From Thalassobacterium sedimentorum (GTDB lineage: Bacteria; Verrucomicrobiota; Verrucomicrobiia; Opitutales; Coraliomargaritaceae): 64,000 bases of DNA. The stretch lies in NCBI RefSeq assembly GCF_031127905.1, contig NZ_JARXIC010000001.1:124001-188000 (forward strand), given 5' to 3'. Made by a program: the position numbers and the translations under genes. Below, piece after piece: positions 9,047 to 19,588 of this stretch (position 1 is its first letter; each line of letters starts with the position of its first letter). The notes beneath the pieces were generated by a model. The model was not told where the DNA came from. It did not search any database and was given only the letters and a program-made list of their open reading frames with translations.

Positions 9047-10669
9047 TTACTCTATATCAATAATTGCGTATCCAAATGGATTGATACGTAACGACTGCAG
9101 CGATCCCTGCCGCTCACAGCCCTGGTTCAATAGGAAGTTCCCACCAGTCAGATCCAGCGGCAATTCGCATACCTGAACACATTGGCTTGGGTTCAAAACA
9201 ATTAAGCAACGCTGTGCCTCAAACTCGCGCACATAGATCATCGGATACTCCTGCCCCGGCTTCAAACGCACAAAACGAATCGACGCATCCGTGCCCAATG
9301 CTGATCGAGATTGACGTAAACGAATTAGCGAACGTACAAAATGCAGCAACGAATCAGGATCTTGCTCTTGATCTGCCACAGTAGGCCGCTGAGGATCGGG
9401 ATCCAATGGTAAATATAGTTCACAGGCTGAAGCACTGGAAAAACCAGCATTCGGAGAAGTATCCCACTGCATCGGAGTTCGTGTGCCTGAGCGCTCCCCC
9501 ATGCCAATCGTCCCCGCATTGACGGCGATGATTCCATCTAAAGTGGAACCCTCCTTAGCCACTGTTCCATCCACATAGCGCATCCCGATTTCCTCACCAT
9601 AATAGATTGTCGGGGGTCCCGCTTGGGTCATAAAAAATACCCACGCGCAACGCAGCTCCTCCCAACCACGAGGCTCACAACGCAAGCGTTGGAAATCATG
9701 ACACCCAACAGGCAACGTAATCAAGCCTCTGCCTCGAGTCGCCGCACGTTGCTCCTCATAAGACAGCTGAAACACCTGATAATTTCCTTCACCAGCAGCA
9801 TCAAAATAACAGTGAGTCTGACCTTCAGGTGGGGGCAAAGTGCCGTTACCATTAAAAAAGAGCGAAGAATACCCTGGCGCATTAAAGTGAAGCATAAAAT
9901 CCAGGTGAAACCCAGCATCTATTGCACGGCTAGGACAGCTCCACTCAGACATCAAAACACGATCTGGATATGCTTGATCCATCCATGCACGAATCTCTTG
10001 CCAAATTGCCTTTGTGGCCTGAATTGAAGCTGGAGTTCCTTCCGGCTTAACCAACGACCCAGCCATGTCCACGCGAAATCCGTCACATCCGAGTTCAAAC
10101 CAATAGGCAAGAATCTTGCGCAACTCTGCACGATTCTTCTTTGGTCCAGGCGCATCGATAGGATCCTGCCAACTCTCCTGAGGTTCGGCATAGCCAAAGT
10201 TTAGAGCTGGCTGATACCAAAAGAAATTGGATACAAAATCTCCCTGAACAGGACCGTGCTTCGGATCAAAATCTCGGTTTATCCAGATATAACGATTCGC
10301 ATCTTCGCTATGAGGATCATTCGCTTCTGTAATAAACCAAGCATGATCCATTGAAGTATGCCCAGCCACCAGATCCAAAATAACACGTATCCCTCGTGCA
10401 TGCGCAGCACTCACTAAATCAACAAAATCACTCTCCTCGCCATAACGTGATGCAATACGGTAGAAATCTCTTACATCATAACCCGCATCTCCAAAGGGAG
10501 AATCAAAGCATGGGTTCAGCCAAATAGTATTGATGCCCAAACTCTGTAAATAGTCCAAACGCTGAATAACCCCAGGTAAGTCACCAATACCGTCTCCATT
10601 GCTATCCTGAAAACTCTGAGGGTAAATTTGATAGATGACTGCATCTTTAAGCCATGATGGTTGTAGCAT
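9047..10669 (-). CDS. GH13 alpha-glucosidase / alpha-amylase family enzyme
   Basis: A 540-residue cytoplasmic GH13 enzyme. It opens with the oligo-1,6-glucosidase/trehalose-synthase style motif VIYQIYPQSFQDSNGDGIGD and contains the conserved regions: region I around DLVAGHTS, region II GFRVDMAG with nucleophile Asp201, region III MSEW with acid/base Glu242, and region IV GCHDF with Asp325, followed by a C-terminal beta domain. I start it at the ATG at 10669; upstream in-frame residues are not amylase-like. It would hydrolyse or transglycosylate short alpha-glucosides such as isomaltose, maltose or sucrose; the exact subfamily cannot be told. It is divergent from a Gfo/Idh oxidoreductase (start 10971), hinting at a shared glucoside-oxidising role. 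Confidence 0.85.
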   Translation of the reverse strand: MLQPSWLKDAVIYQIYPQSFQDSNGDGIGDLPGVIQRLDYLQSLGINTIWLNPCFDSPFGDAGYDVRDFYRIASRYGEESDFVDLVSAAHARGIRVILDLVAGHTSMDHAWFITEANDPHSEDANRYIWINRDFDPKHGPVQGDFVSNFFWYQPALNFGYAEPQESWQDPIDAPGPKKNRAELRKILAYWFELGCDGFRVDMAGSLVKPEGTPASIQATKAIWQEIRAWMDQAYPDRVLMSEWSCPSRAIDAGFHLDFMLHFNAPGYSSLFFNGNGTLPPPEGQTHCYFDAAGEGNYQVFQLSYEEQRAATRGRGLITLPVGCHDFQRLRCEPRGWEELRCAWVFFMTQAGPPTIYYGEEIGMRYVDGTVAKEGSTLDGIIAVNAGTIGMGERSGTRTPMQWDTSPNAGFSSASACELYLPLDPDPQRPTVADQEQDPDSLLHFVRSLIRLRQSRSALGTDASIRFVRLKPGQEYPMIYVREFEAQRCLIVLNPSQCVQVCELPLDLTGGNFLLNQGCERQGSLQSLRINPFGYAIIDIE

Positions 10670-10970
10670 AATTAAAATCAACTGTAGGGGAATAAAAGAA
10701 TGTCGTCCTGAACAATAGACATTACATACAAATTTGAATTTCAACCACACTCTTCCTAAAACATAAATAAAATAAAAACAATAACGCTCAGATTTTGGCT
10801 ATATCGCGAATACCTGCCTCTCACGTTGCTCAATTGGACACCTGGTAACTCGCAAACTACGCTCCTTCCGTACAAGACGACAACCTAGCAAAGCGTACAC
10901 ACACACTAAATCATGACGACAGTTTCTTGATCTTTACTCTAGCGAGCAATTGTATCAGATAATAGTGAAT
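10670..10970. other. Divergent intergenic region, GH13 / Gfo-Idh
   Basis: These 301 bp separate two divergent genes and must hold both promoters. It is AT-rich next to the GH13 start. I see no convincing -35/-10 pair, repeat or small gene. Confidence 0.5.
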
Positions 10971-12035
10971 ATGACTGATCAAATTAAAGTCGGAATTTGG
11001 GGATTGGGGCGCGCAGGGCTTAACATGCACGCAAGCGAATTAGCCCTCTACCCTCAATTATTTACAATACATTCTGGATACGATTTAGATCTAGAGCGAA
11101 ATCGTATCCTGGAAACAAAATATGGAGCCAGGACTTACACCGATGCAGATGCCTTTCTGAATGATCCAGAAGTCGAATTAATTTCCATCGCGACCCGCTC
11201 TCCTGACCATGTCACTCATTGTGAAAAAGCCTTAGCTGCAGGCAAATATGCGTTTCTAGAGAAACCCATCGCGCTAACTTATGCAGAGGGTCGCAAGATA
11301 CTAGAATTAGATCAAGCTTATCCGGGTAAGCTCTACTCCCGCCATAATAGACGCTTCGAAGCCCCCTTTAATCATATCAAAGAAATCGTAGCATCCGGAA
11401 TCCTGGGTAAAGTCTATGAAATTAAACTCTGTCGTCATAGCTTTCAACGACGTAACGATTGGCAAACTCTCATCGAGTGCGGTGGCGGACAACTGAACAA
11501 TTGGGGTCCCCACCTGATCGACCACGCCTTACAATTCCTGGACTATAAAGTCGTAGAAATGTGGAGCGACCTAAAGAAAACAGTGGCTTTAGGCAATGCA
11601 GAAGATCACTTAAAAATAGTTTTCAAGGGGGAAGACGGCTGTGTTGTAGACTTGGAGATTAGCGGAGGTGCGGCTTTGCCGCAGAATGAGTACACTCTCT
11701 TCGGCTCACTCGGCGCACTCACGTGCCAGGGCAGTGACATTCATCTCAAATACATACAATCTGGACAGGTATTTAAGCAGAACGAGGCATTTTCCGGCAC
11801 CCCGCCTCTAAGTGGTGGCGTGCAAAATGCCTATGCCGACCAAGAGGAAATTAACTGGATTGAAGAACACATAAAAGTCGCCCCCAGTAAACCTATAGAC
11901 ATGCACTCAATCTGGGAGGCTCTCTATCTTGCGATCAAGAAAGACATTCCCTATCCCATTTCAATCCAGCAAGCTGTCGCCGTAGTCAAAATCACCGATG
12001 AGGTGAAATCCAAAACTGAATTCACCACAGCCTAA
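10971..12035 (+). CDS. Gfo/Idh/MocA family oxidoreductase
   Basis: A 354-residue NAD(P)-dependent oxidoreductase. The dinucleotide-binding motif is VGIWGLGRAG at residues 7-16, EKP is at 97-99 (FLEKPIALTY), and the catalytic segment GGGQLNNWGPHLIDHALQFL includes His181, Asp184 and His185. The length is typical. The ATG at 10971 is preferred to a TTG seven codons upstream because it begins right before the Rossmann strand. Divergent from the GH13 glucosidase and lacking a signal peptide, it probably oxidises or reduces a released monosaccharide or its derivative. It is not closely similar to the oxidoreductase at 3334-4644 (354 against 436 residues, different catalytic segment). A perfect hairpin follows the gene. 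Confidence 0.85.
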   Translation: MTDQIKVGIWGLGRAGLNMHASELALYPQLFTIHSGYDLDLERNRILETKYGARTYTDADAFLNDPEVELISIATRSPDHVTHCEKALAAGKYAFLEKPIALTYAEGRKILELDQAYPGKLYSRHNRRFEAPFNHIKEIVASGILGKVYEIKLCRHSFQRRNDWQTLIECGGGQLNNWGPHLIDHALQFLDYKVVEMWSDLKKTVALGNAEDHLKIVFKGEDGCVVDLEISGGAALPQNEYTLFGSLGALTCQGSDIHLKYIQSGQVFKQNEAFSGTPPLSGGVQNAYADQEEINWIEEHIKVAPSKPIDMHSIWEALYLAIKKDIPYPISIQQAVAVVKITDEVKSKTEFTTA

Positions 12036-12057
12036 ACCATTGCTTGACCACTCATTA

Positions 12058-12095
12058 CTGCAAACTGCTGAGTTAATTGACTCAGCAGTTTGCAG
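12058..12095. terminator. Strong bidirectional hairpin between convergent genes
   Basis: A perfect 16-bp inverted repeat (CTGCAAACTGCTGAGT at 12058-12073 and its complement at 12080-12095) with a 6-nt loop lies between the Gfo/Idh stop (12035) and the GH2 stop (12107). It can serve transcription from both sides; it has no long T-run. Confidence 0.75.
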
Positions 12096-12106
12096 CGCAA
12101 CGAATC

Positions 12107-15100
12107 TTAGTCTTGCTCCAGTGAAATCATAAAGGACCATTTGTAAGTGCCTGGATAAATTTTGTACTGCTCTAAAGTGTCAGGACCGCAACTCATAGTT
12201 CCTAATCCGCGTTGCAGGTGATCGATGGAGACGTATGTTTCTGGCCGTGTCATTAATTCACATGTATGAGTCGCAGCGAATAAGTCAGCATCCGTATAAT
12301 GACTCGCCTTAAACTCGAAGTGTTGATCCACTGCTTTCACACAGATGGTGATACCACTGGTCTCATTCCGAAACCTGCAATCACGCGCCTCAGAACGATT
12401 GCCACATTCCTGTGGCATAATGTATGGAACATGCATAGCCGTAACCTGAGTCTCAAAACGATCTAGCCAAACACCCGCTTTTCGGTCGCGATAGTTTTCA
12501 TAAGGACCATTGCCACAATAGCTCACCTGTTCAAATCCGGGCACAAGTGCAAATTGCAGCCCAATCCGAGGCAAATCCGGTAAATCAAGACTACAACTGA
12601 GCTCGTTCTCAACCAACAAGCCCAGCGCGGTCAGACGTACGCACTGTCTTAATTTGCCAGCATTCTGATGCCCAGGAGTCTTCAAATTAAAGGTCGATTC
12701 GATCGTACCATCTGGTAGCACCGCTTGCCTAAGCAGAGATTGTGTTGTCTGCTGTAAACCAGCTGTTTTCCACCGCATGAGTGGTTTCTGATCCTGACCA
12801 TCCCATAATTTAATGCCGTCATTATCGGTCCCCGCTCGCCACCAAGTGACCTGTAAGGGGCTCGCCAATACAGCCCCTGCTTCGCCTCTCAGCGAGAGCA
12901 ATTGCCCATTTTCACGTGAAATTTCAGCCACTAATCCCGCCCCAGCCAATTGAAGGCGACCTTCAGTAATCTCTGGCTGAAGAACGGAAGGTAAATCGGC
13001 CGCAGTCGCAAGCGGACTTTCATGAAGTACAAAATGCTCCCAAGCAAGCTCGTGTCCAGCAGGCAGCAAGCCCTCGGCATCAATCAACTTGAAGGAGAAA
13101 TGCAGCGTGAGCAATGCCCCCTCAAATGTTTGCTGATGTTCGGAAATATCGGCGAGTTCAATATCTAAGGATTCACCGGCTGCAATGCCCGGCAAACTGA
13201 AACTTCCCGTCGCCAAAGTCTCCCCATCGCCGGCAAGTGTCCACTCTGCCACTAGATAGTCCAGACTGCGAAAATCTTGCTTGGAACGAATCGTATAGCG
13301 AGTCGACAGCGCTCCTTGCGGCTCAACGGCAAGCGGCTGAGCGAGTTTTTTGAATTCAAATAACGCTGGATGTGGTTGACGATCCGGCCACACCAGACCA
13401 TCGGCAATGAAATTGGCATCGTTTGGCGTGTCGCCGTAATCCCCACCGTAAGCCCAATACTCTTCACCATTCGCAGCAGTTTCCTTCAAACCATGATCAA
13501 TCCACTCCCAAATAAAGCCGCCTTGTAGCCCCTCATATTGCTCGAAGGCGTCGAAGTATTCTTTTAAGCATCCATTACTATTCCCCATCGCATGCGAATA
13601 CTCGCAAGGGATGACGGGCCGTGGGTCCTTTACCGTTTCCACCCAATCAATCAGCTCCTGTACCTGCGGATACATGGGGTTGATAATGTCAGTGGCCGCA
13701 TGCCCTTGATCCCATTCGGCATGGCTTTGACCACGCGAAATGGCCCCCTCGTAATGTAACACACGACTCGGGTCGTATTGACGAATCCAGCCTGCCATCG
13801 CGTCGTGATTGGCTCCATAGCCGGACTCATTGCCAAGTGACCACATAATGATACTGGGATGGTTTTTATCCCGCATCACCATACGCATGCCGCGCTCCAC
13901 AAAGGCATTTAAATAGCGCTTGTCTTGGCAAATTTGATTATGAAAATCGTGCGTCTCAATATTGGCCTCATCCACAACATAGAAGCCATACTCATCGCAG
14001 AGATCATAAAACTTAGAGTCGTTGGGATAATGCGCGGTGCGAATTGCATTCACGTTAAAAGCCTTCATCACTTCGAGGTCTTTACGCATCAGGTCCTCAG
14101 AGACTACTTTACCCTCGGTATCTGAATGGTCATGGCGATTCACTCCCTTGATCAGTACCGCCTTACCATTGATCAAGAGCTGGCGGTCCTTGATTTCGAC
14201 ACGTCGAAAGCCGATCCAAGTTGCGGTGCTTTCTACCGTTTCACCAGCAGCAGAACGCAAGCTAACAACAAGCCGATAGCGCTGTGGTAGCTCGGCTGAC
14301 CATGGCTGGACCGCAGCCAATGTTTCCGCCACTTGAACGCCGACACGCGGCCAGTGTAATAGATGCGCGCGTTCCGTCACCACCGACTCAGTCCGCACAT
14401 CTCCTGATACCGATGCACCGGCATCATCGAATAGCTGCCAATCCACGGACCAGCCCTCTTGCGGCACAGCGCCCATCTCTACCCGCACCGAGAGATCTAA
14501 TTGGCCCTCACCGGAGGCCGGATCGTAATCCGTGCGAGCAAACACATCTTCTATATAAATACGATCAGTGGAATAGAGCGCCACTTCACGATGAATCCCG
14601 CCGAGGCGCCATTGATCCTGGTCTTCCACAAAGCTGGCGTCACTGTATTGGATCACCACGGCTGTCAGCCTATTCGACTGATCCCATAACACACGCTCGG
14701 TAATGTCATACTCCGAAGGCAGGCGGGAGTCCTTGTTCATGCCTAAGAATTTGCCGTTCAAATACAGCTGCAGGACGCCTTCCACCCCACCGAAATGCAG
14801 CACCACACGACGCCCCTGCCAGCTGGGATCGACCTCAAAGCTTCGGGCATACACGCCTGTCGGATTGCGCTCCGGCGTAAAGGGAGGCTCCTCGCGAAAG
14901 GGCATTTTTACATTAGTGTAATGTGGATAACTATAGCCATGAAAACTCCACATCCCCGGCACGGGAATATCCCCCCACTCGTCACTCTCCAAGGCCAACG
15001 TCTCAATGCCCGCGGGTAACTCCTCCGGCGATTCGCGATACAAAAAGCGCCAACTGCCATCCAAAGAACGCCACCAAGGCGATGCCTCACGTGGTTGACT

Positions 15101-15223
15101 GAGCGCCTCCTTGGCACTTGGAAACGATACCTGCGTCGCGCGCATCGGCACACGATTGATACCAGTCAGTTCTGGCTGTTGAAAAGTTTTACCAAGAATA
15201 GAATCAATGGAGGGTAAAGGCAT
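12107..15223 (-). CDS. lacZ: Beta-galactosidase, LacZ-type GH2
   Basis: A 1038-residue protein with the full LacZ arrangement: N-terminal jelly roll (DGSWRFLYRESPEELP), immunoglobulin-like domains, TIM barrel, and C-terminal small-chain domain (CGNGPYENYRDRKAG...YIMPQECGNRSE). The acid/base Glu466 is in WSLGNESGYG and the nucleophile Glu541 in VIPCEYSHAMGNSNG; the length matches E. coli LacZ (1024). It hydrolyses terminal beta-galactosides in the cytoplasm (no signal peptide). I chose the ATG at 15223; an upstream in-frame ATG at 15268 would add a Cys-rich, non-homologous stretch and collide with the divergent gene. It is paired head-to-head with an AraC regulator that probably controls it. 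Confidence 0.93.
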   Translation of the reverse strand: MPLPSIDSILGKTFQQPELTGINRVPMRATQVSFPSAKEALSQPREASPWWRSLDGSWRFLYRESPEELPAGIETLALESDEWGDIPVPGMWSFHGYSYPHYTNVKMPFREEPPFTPERNPTGVYARSFEVDPSWQGRRVVLHFGGVEGVLQLYLNGKFLGMNKDSRLPSEYDITERVLWDQSNRLTAVVIQYSDASFVEDQDQWRLGGIHREVALYSTDRIYIEDVFARTDYDPASGEGQLDLSVRVEMGAVPQEGWSVDWQLFDDAGASVSGDVRTESVVTERAHLLHWPRVGVQVAETLAAVQPWSAELPQRYRLVVSLRSAAGETVESTATWIGFRRVEIKDRQLLINGKAVLIKGVNRHDHSDTEGKVVSEDLMRKDLEVMKAFNVNAIRTAHYPNDSKFYDLCDEYGFYVVDEANIETHDFHNQICQDKRYLNAFVERGMRMVMRDKNHPSIIMWSLGNESGYGANHDAMAGWIRQYDPSRVLHYEGAISRGQSHAEWDQGHAATDIINPMYPQVQELIDWVETVKDPRPVIPCEYSHAMGNSNGCLKEYFDAFEQYEGLQGGFIWEWIDHGLKETAANGEEYWAYGGDYGDTPNDANFIADGLVWPDRQPHPALFEFKKLAQPLAVEPQGALSTRYTIRSKQDFRSLDYLVAEWTLAGDGETLATGSFSLPGIAAGESLDIELADISEHQQTFEGALLTLHFSFKLIDAEGLLPAGHELAWEHFVLHESPLATAADLPSVLQPEITEGRLQLAGAGLVAEISRENGQLLSLRGEAGAVLASPLQVTWWRAGTDNDGIKLWDGQDQKPLMRWKTAGLQQTTQSLLRQAVLPDGTIESTFNLKTPGHQNAGKLRQCVRLTALGLLVENELSCSLDLPDLPRIGLQFALVPGFEQVSYCGNGPYENYRDRKAGVWLDRFETQVTAMHVPYIMPQECGNRSEARDCRFRNETSGITICVKAVDQHFEFKASHYTDADLFAATHTCELMTRPETYVSIDHLQRGLGTMSCGPDTLEQYKIYPGTYKWSFMISLEQD

Positions 15224-15302
15224 GCAGACACAATAACAGCTTCGGGCGCAAACGGGAATAGCTTGCATGACTAATCACATGTCATTTTTGATTAGCACTA
15301 CT

Positions 15303-16148
15303 ATGCATGTGCACGAAAAATGGTTGATTCAGGATACGATGTACCGCGGGAGCGCAGTCAAGTCGTTCTCTCAGGGCTTGAGTTGCGGTTTTCTAAATAA
15401 ATCCGGCAAGACGGAAGACGTCTGCGATGAGCACTATGACCGACTCGCCATGGTATATGTGCTTAGAGGCCGTGGTACCTACCATGATAGCCTGGGCCAT
15501 CAGTTTGAACTGCGGCAAGGCGATGTCTTTTTTCGTTTCCCCGATCGCTCGCACACCGGAACTATCGACCCCGACAGTCAATGGCACGAGTGCTTTGTTT
15601 CTCTGCGTTCAGAGTGGTACCACATCTTCCAGCAATTGGAACTGATACGTCCGCACCAGGTACGTTTTGAAATGGGGATGACAGAAAACATCCCGACTCG
15701 CATCCACGGTCTGATGGAATTGATTCGCAAGGCTGACACCCCCACCGAGATCAGCTCCATAGAATTCGAAATTGCGGCCTTGATCCGACGCGTGCTGGCC
15801 AGCGCTCAAGAAAACCGCTACGCAGATACGCCCCACGTAGATCGCCTCAAGCACGCACGTGAAATCATCCGCTCGCAAGCAGCACAAAAATGCAGTATTG
15901 AAGCACTCTTATCGGATATCGGGCTGAGCTACTCACGCCTGCGAAGCCTTTTCCGTAGCGCGTATCACATCAGTCCCGGCGAATTTCGAATCCAGGTGCG
16001 CATTGAAAATGCCTGCACACTGCTGGAAACCACCGATCTGCCGATCAATAAAATTGCCGACCAACTGGGCTACGCCGACGCCTTTACCTTCTCCAAACAA
16101 TTTAAGCAACGGGTCGCCCTTTCGCCACAACAGTTTCGCTCGCGCTAA
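15303..16148 (+). CDS. AraC family transcriptional regulator (beta-galactosidase module)
   Basis: A 281-residue protein (from the ATG at 15303; in-frame ATGs at 15279 and 15267 are alternatives). The N-terminal cupin has RGRGTYHDSLGHQFELRQGD and FRFPDRSHTG; the C-terminal AraC domain carries CSIEALLSDIGLSYSRLRSL and INKIADQLGYADAFTFSKQF, ending SPQQFRSR. It is divergent from the GH2 beta-galactosidase and likely activates it when a galactoside is present. Its stop lies 5 bp from the engB stop (convergent), marking the border between the accessory segment and the housekeeping island. Confidence 0.88.
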   Translation: MHVHEKWLIQDTMYRGSAVKSFSQGLSCGFLNKSGKTEDVCDEHYDRLAMVYVLRGRGTYHDSLGHQFELRQGDVFFRFPDRSHTGTIDPDSQWHECFVSLRSEWYHIFQQLELIRPHQVRFEMGMTENIPTRIHGLMELIRKADTPTEISSIEFEIAALIRRVLASAQENRYADTPHVDRLKHAREIIRSQAAQKCSIEALLSDIGLSYSRLRSLFRSAYHISPGEFRIQVRIENACTLLETTDLPINKIADQLGYADAFTFSKQFKQRVALSPQQFRSR

Positions 16149-16153
16149 TTGAT

Positions 16154-16798
16154 TTACTTTTTCATCCAGCCGAGCTGAATGGGCTTACCGGCTTTCTTTT
16201 TGGGCTTCTTGGGCAACTGCCCTTCGATCCAATTGATAATCGCACCGCGCCCCCGCTTGGTCTTCGCACTGCACTTGAAAATTTCATTTGGCTTAAGGCC
16301 GTAGTCTTCAAGCGCTTTCAGCAGTTGGACCTCGTGGCTTATGACTTTGTTATCCGCGCTACGATCCGTTTTGGTAAAGATAATCGAGTATGGAATCTCG
16401 CACTGCTGCAACCAATCGATAAAGGCTAAGTCGGTATCCAGCGGCTCAAGCTGTGAATCCAGCAAAGCAAACACTTGCTTCAAATTCTCACGGCCGGTCA
16501 GATAGCCACTTACTTGCTGGTTAAACTCTGCTTGCTTGGCCTTGGAAACTTTCGCGAATCCGTAACCGGGCAAATCAACCAGCGTCCAGTGATCATTGAT
16601 TCTAAAAAAATTAATCAGCTTCGTTTTACCGGGTGTGCCGGACGTCTTGGCCAAGCCTTTGACCTCTGCCAGCATGTTCACCAATGAGGACTTGCCCACG
16701 TTGGAGCGCCCCACAAAGGCAAATTCTGGTAAACTAGAGGGAGGACAGTCTTCAAGATCGACGGCGCATCCGATAAAACGGGCTGATGTAATTTTCAT
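16154..16798 (-). CDS. engB: Ribosome biogenesis GTPase EngB/YsxC
   Basis: A 214-residue TrmE-Era-EngA-EngB type GTPase. G1 is GRSNVGKS at residues 30-37, G3 is DLPG at 75-78, G4 is TKTD at 142-145, and G5 is the SAK of KCSAK at 177-179. Length is usual (about 200), with a basic C-terminal tail (KKPKKKAGK). EngB assists late assembly of the large ribosomal subunit in the cytoplasm and is generally essential. It is the last gene of a minus-strand block, 7 bp after gpmI, so the two are probably co-transcribed. It starts at ATG 16798 without a Shine-Dalgarno motif. Confidence 0.95.
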   Translation of the reverse strand: MKITSARFIGCAVDLEDCPPSSLPEFAFVGRSNVGKSSLVNMLAEVKGLAKTSGTPGKTKLINFFRINDHWTLVDLPGYGFAKVSKAKQAEFNQQVSGYLTGRENLKQVFALLDSQLEPLDTDLAFIDWLQQCEIPYSIIFTKTDRSADNKVISHEVQLLKALEDYGLKPNEIFKCSAKTKRGRGAIINWIEGQLPKKPKKKAGKPIQLGWMKK

Positions 16799-16805
16799 AG
16801 TGGCT

Positions 16806-18383
<1,578 letters not shown>

Positions 18384-18425
18384 TATTTTCAATTAAGAAT
18401 TAGAAATTAAGAATTCGGAATTTTT

Positions 18426-19436
18426 TTAGAAGAAATAACCGAACTGCGAAAGTGCGGAAAGAGAAAGAATGCCGAAGTAGATGAAAAGCAAGGCCACACC
18501 TTCACGGCGGGAAACTATATGACCACTCTTAAAGAACCATAGTAGCAGTCCTGAAAGCAAAACTAATGCCGGGAACTCTACCAGCAGCAAGTGATAATGC
18601 ACATCCATACCCGTAATCGCGGACACGCCACCACCGATAAGGAGAATATTAAACAAGTTCGAACCGACAATATTTCCCGCACAGATATCACCATGTCCCG
18701 CCCGCACAGCCGACACCGAGGCCGCCAATTCCGGCAAGCTGGTGCCGATCGCCACAATCGTTAATCCGACAAACATCTCACTGGCTCCCATCCGCATCGC
18801 CATCTCAACCGACGCTCCCACCAGCACATCGGCGCCCAAAGCAAGCAGTGCGGCTCCGATCAGGATTAAAATGACAGCCACCTTCGTCGAACGCCCGGCA
18901 AACTCTTGGGCCCCTTCTGCAAACTCCTGAATCGCGCTCTCCGAATCCTTGGACTTCGCACTGCGGACGACGTACACCAGATAGACCACCGTCAAAACCA
19001 GCAAAATGAGGCCCTCCAGCTTGTGAAAGCCGCCTCCCATCGCAAATAAACCAAAAATCACAGTGACTCCGATCAGGATGGGCACCTCTCGCTGAATCAT
19101 ACGCAATTCAATCTTCAGCGGAGCGATGATTGCGGCTATTCCCAAAATCAAGCCAACATTGGCAATATTACTGCCCAAAATGTTGCCGAGTGCGATCTCT
19201 GGATTGTCCTTCGCAGCCATCAGCGAGGTCGCCATCTCAGGCATCGAGGTGGCGATCGAAACGACCGTCAATCCCACCACGATCGGGTCGATCTTTAAAT
19301 TGCTCGAAATCGACGCCGCCCCACCAGTCAAGATATCGCCCCCATAAGTGAGGGCAACAAAGCCCAACATCAGACATAGCAACAACCAGAAAAGGTGAAG
19401 TTCGGAAAAAGGCAGATTGATGAGTGCGAGAAGCAT
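18426..19436 (-). CDS. Calcium/sodium antiporter, CaCA family (YrbG-like)
   Basis: A 336-residue inner-membrane protein with about ten hydrophobic segments and the two inverted alpha-repeats of the family: [10 protein letters not shown] with [16 protein letters not shown] in the first half, and [10 protein letters not shown] with [16 protein letters not shown] in the second. The acidic residues in the repeats (PEM, PEL) are those that bind Ca and Na. It exchanges cytoplasmic Ca for external Na. The ATG at 19436 places the first membrane segment at the N-terminus; upstream in-frame residues starting from a TTG do not look like part of it. It lies 42 bp ahead of gpmI and divergent from ileS. 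Confidence 0.92.
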   Translation of the reverse strand: MLLALINLPFSELHLFWLLLCLMLGFVALTYGGDILTGGAASISSNLKIDPIVVGLTVVSIATSMPEMATSLMAAKDNPEIALGNILGSNIANVGLILGIAAIIAPLKIELRMIQREVPILIGVTVIFGLFAMGGGFHKLEGLILLVLTVVYLVYVVRSAKSKDSESAIQEFAEGAQEFAGRSTKVAVILILIGAALLALGADVLVGASVEMAMRMGASEMFVGLTIVAIGTSLPELAASVSAVRAGHGDICAGNIVGSNLFNILLIGGGVSAITGMDVHYHLLLVEFPALVLLSGLLLWFFKSGHIVSRREGVALLFIYFGILSLSALSQFGYFF

Positions 19437-19588
19437 AAGTAACGATTGACTGGCGACAAAAATAGTAGGCCTGACAGCTGGGCAGGAAAGGGATTTCAAG
19501 AAACTGCGGCGAGAAAATTCTGAGTGCTTGACTTGAGGAAGCAAAAAACCACACTGCCGCGCTTTTCAACGGCCTCCGGTCTAATATT

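Noticed and set aside
15266-15269. Head-to-head ATG codons sharing one CATG between the GH2 and AraC genes
   Set aside because: Homology to family N-termini places the real starts at about 15223 and 15303 (or 15279); the shared CATG is outside conserved coding.
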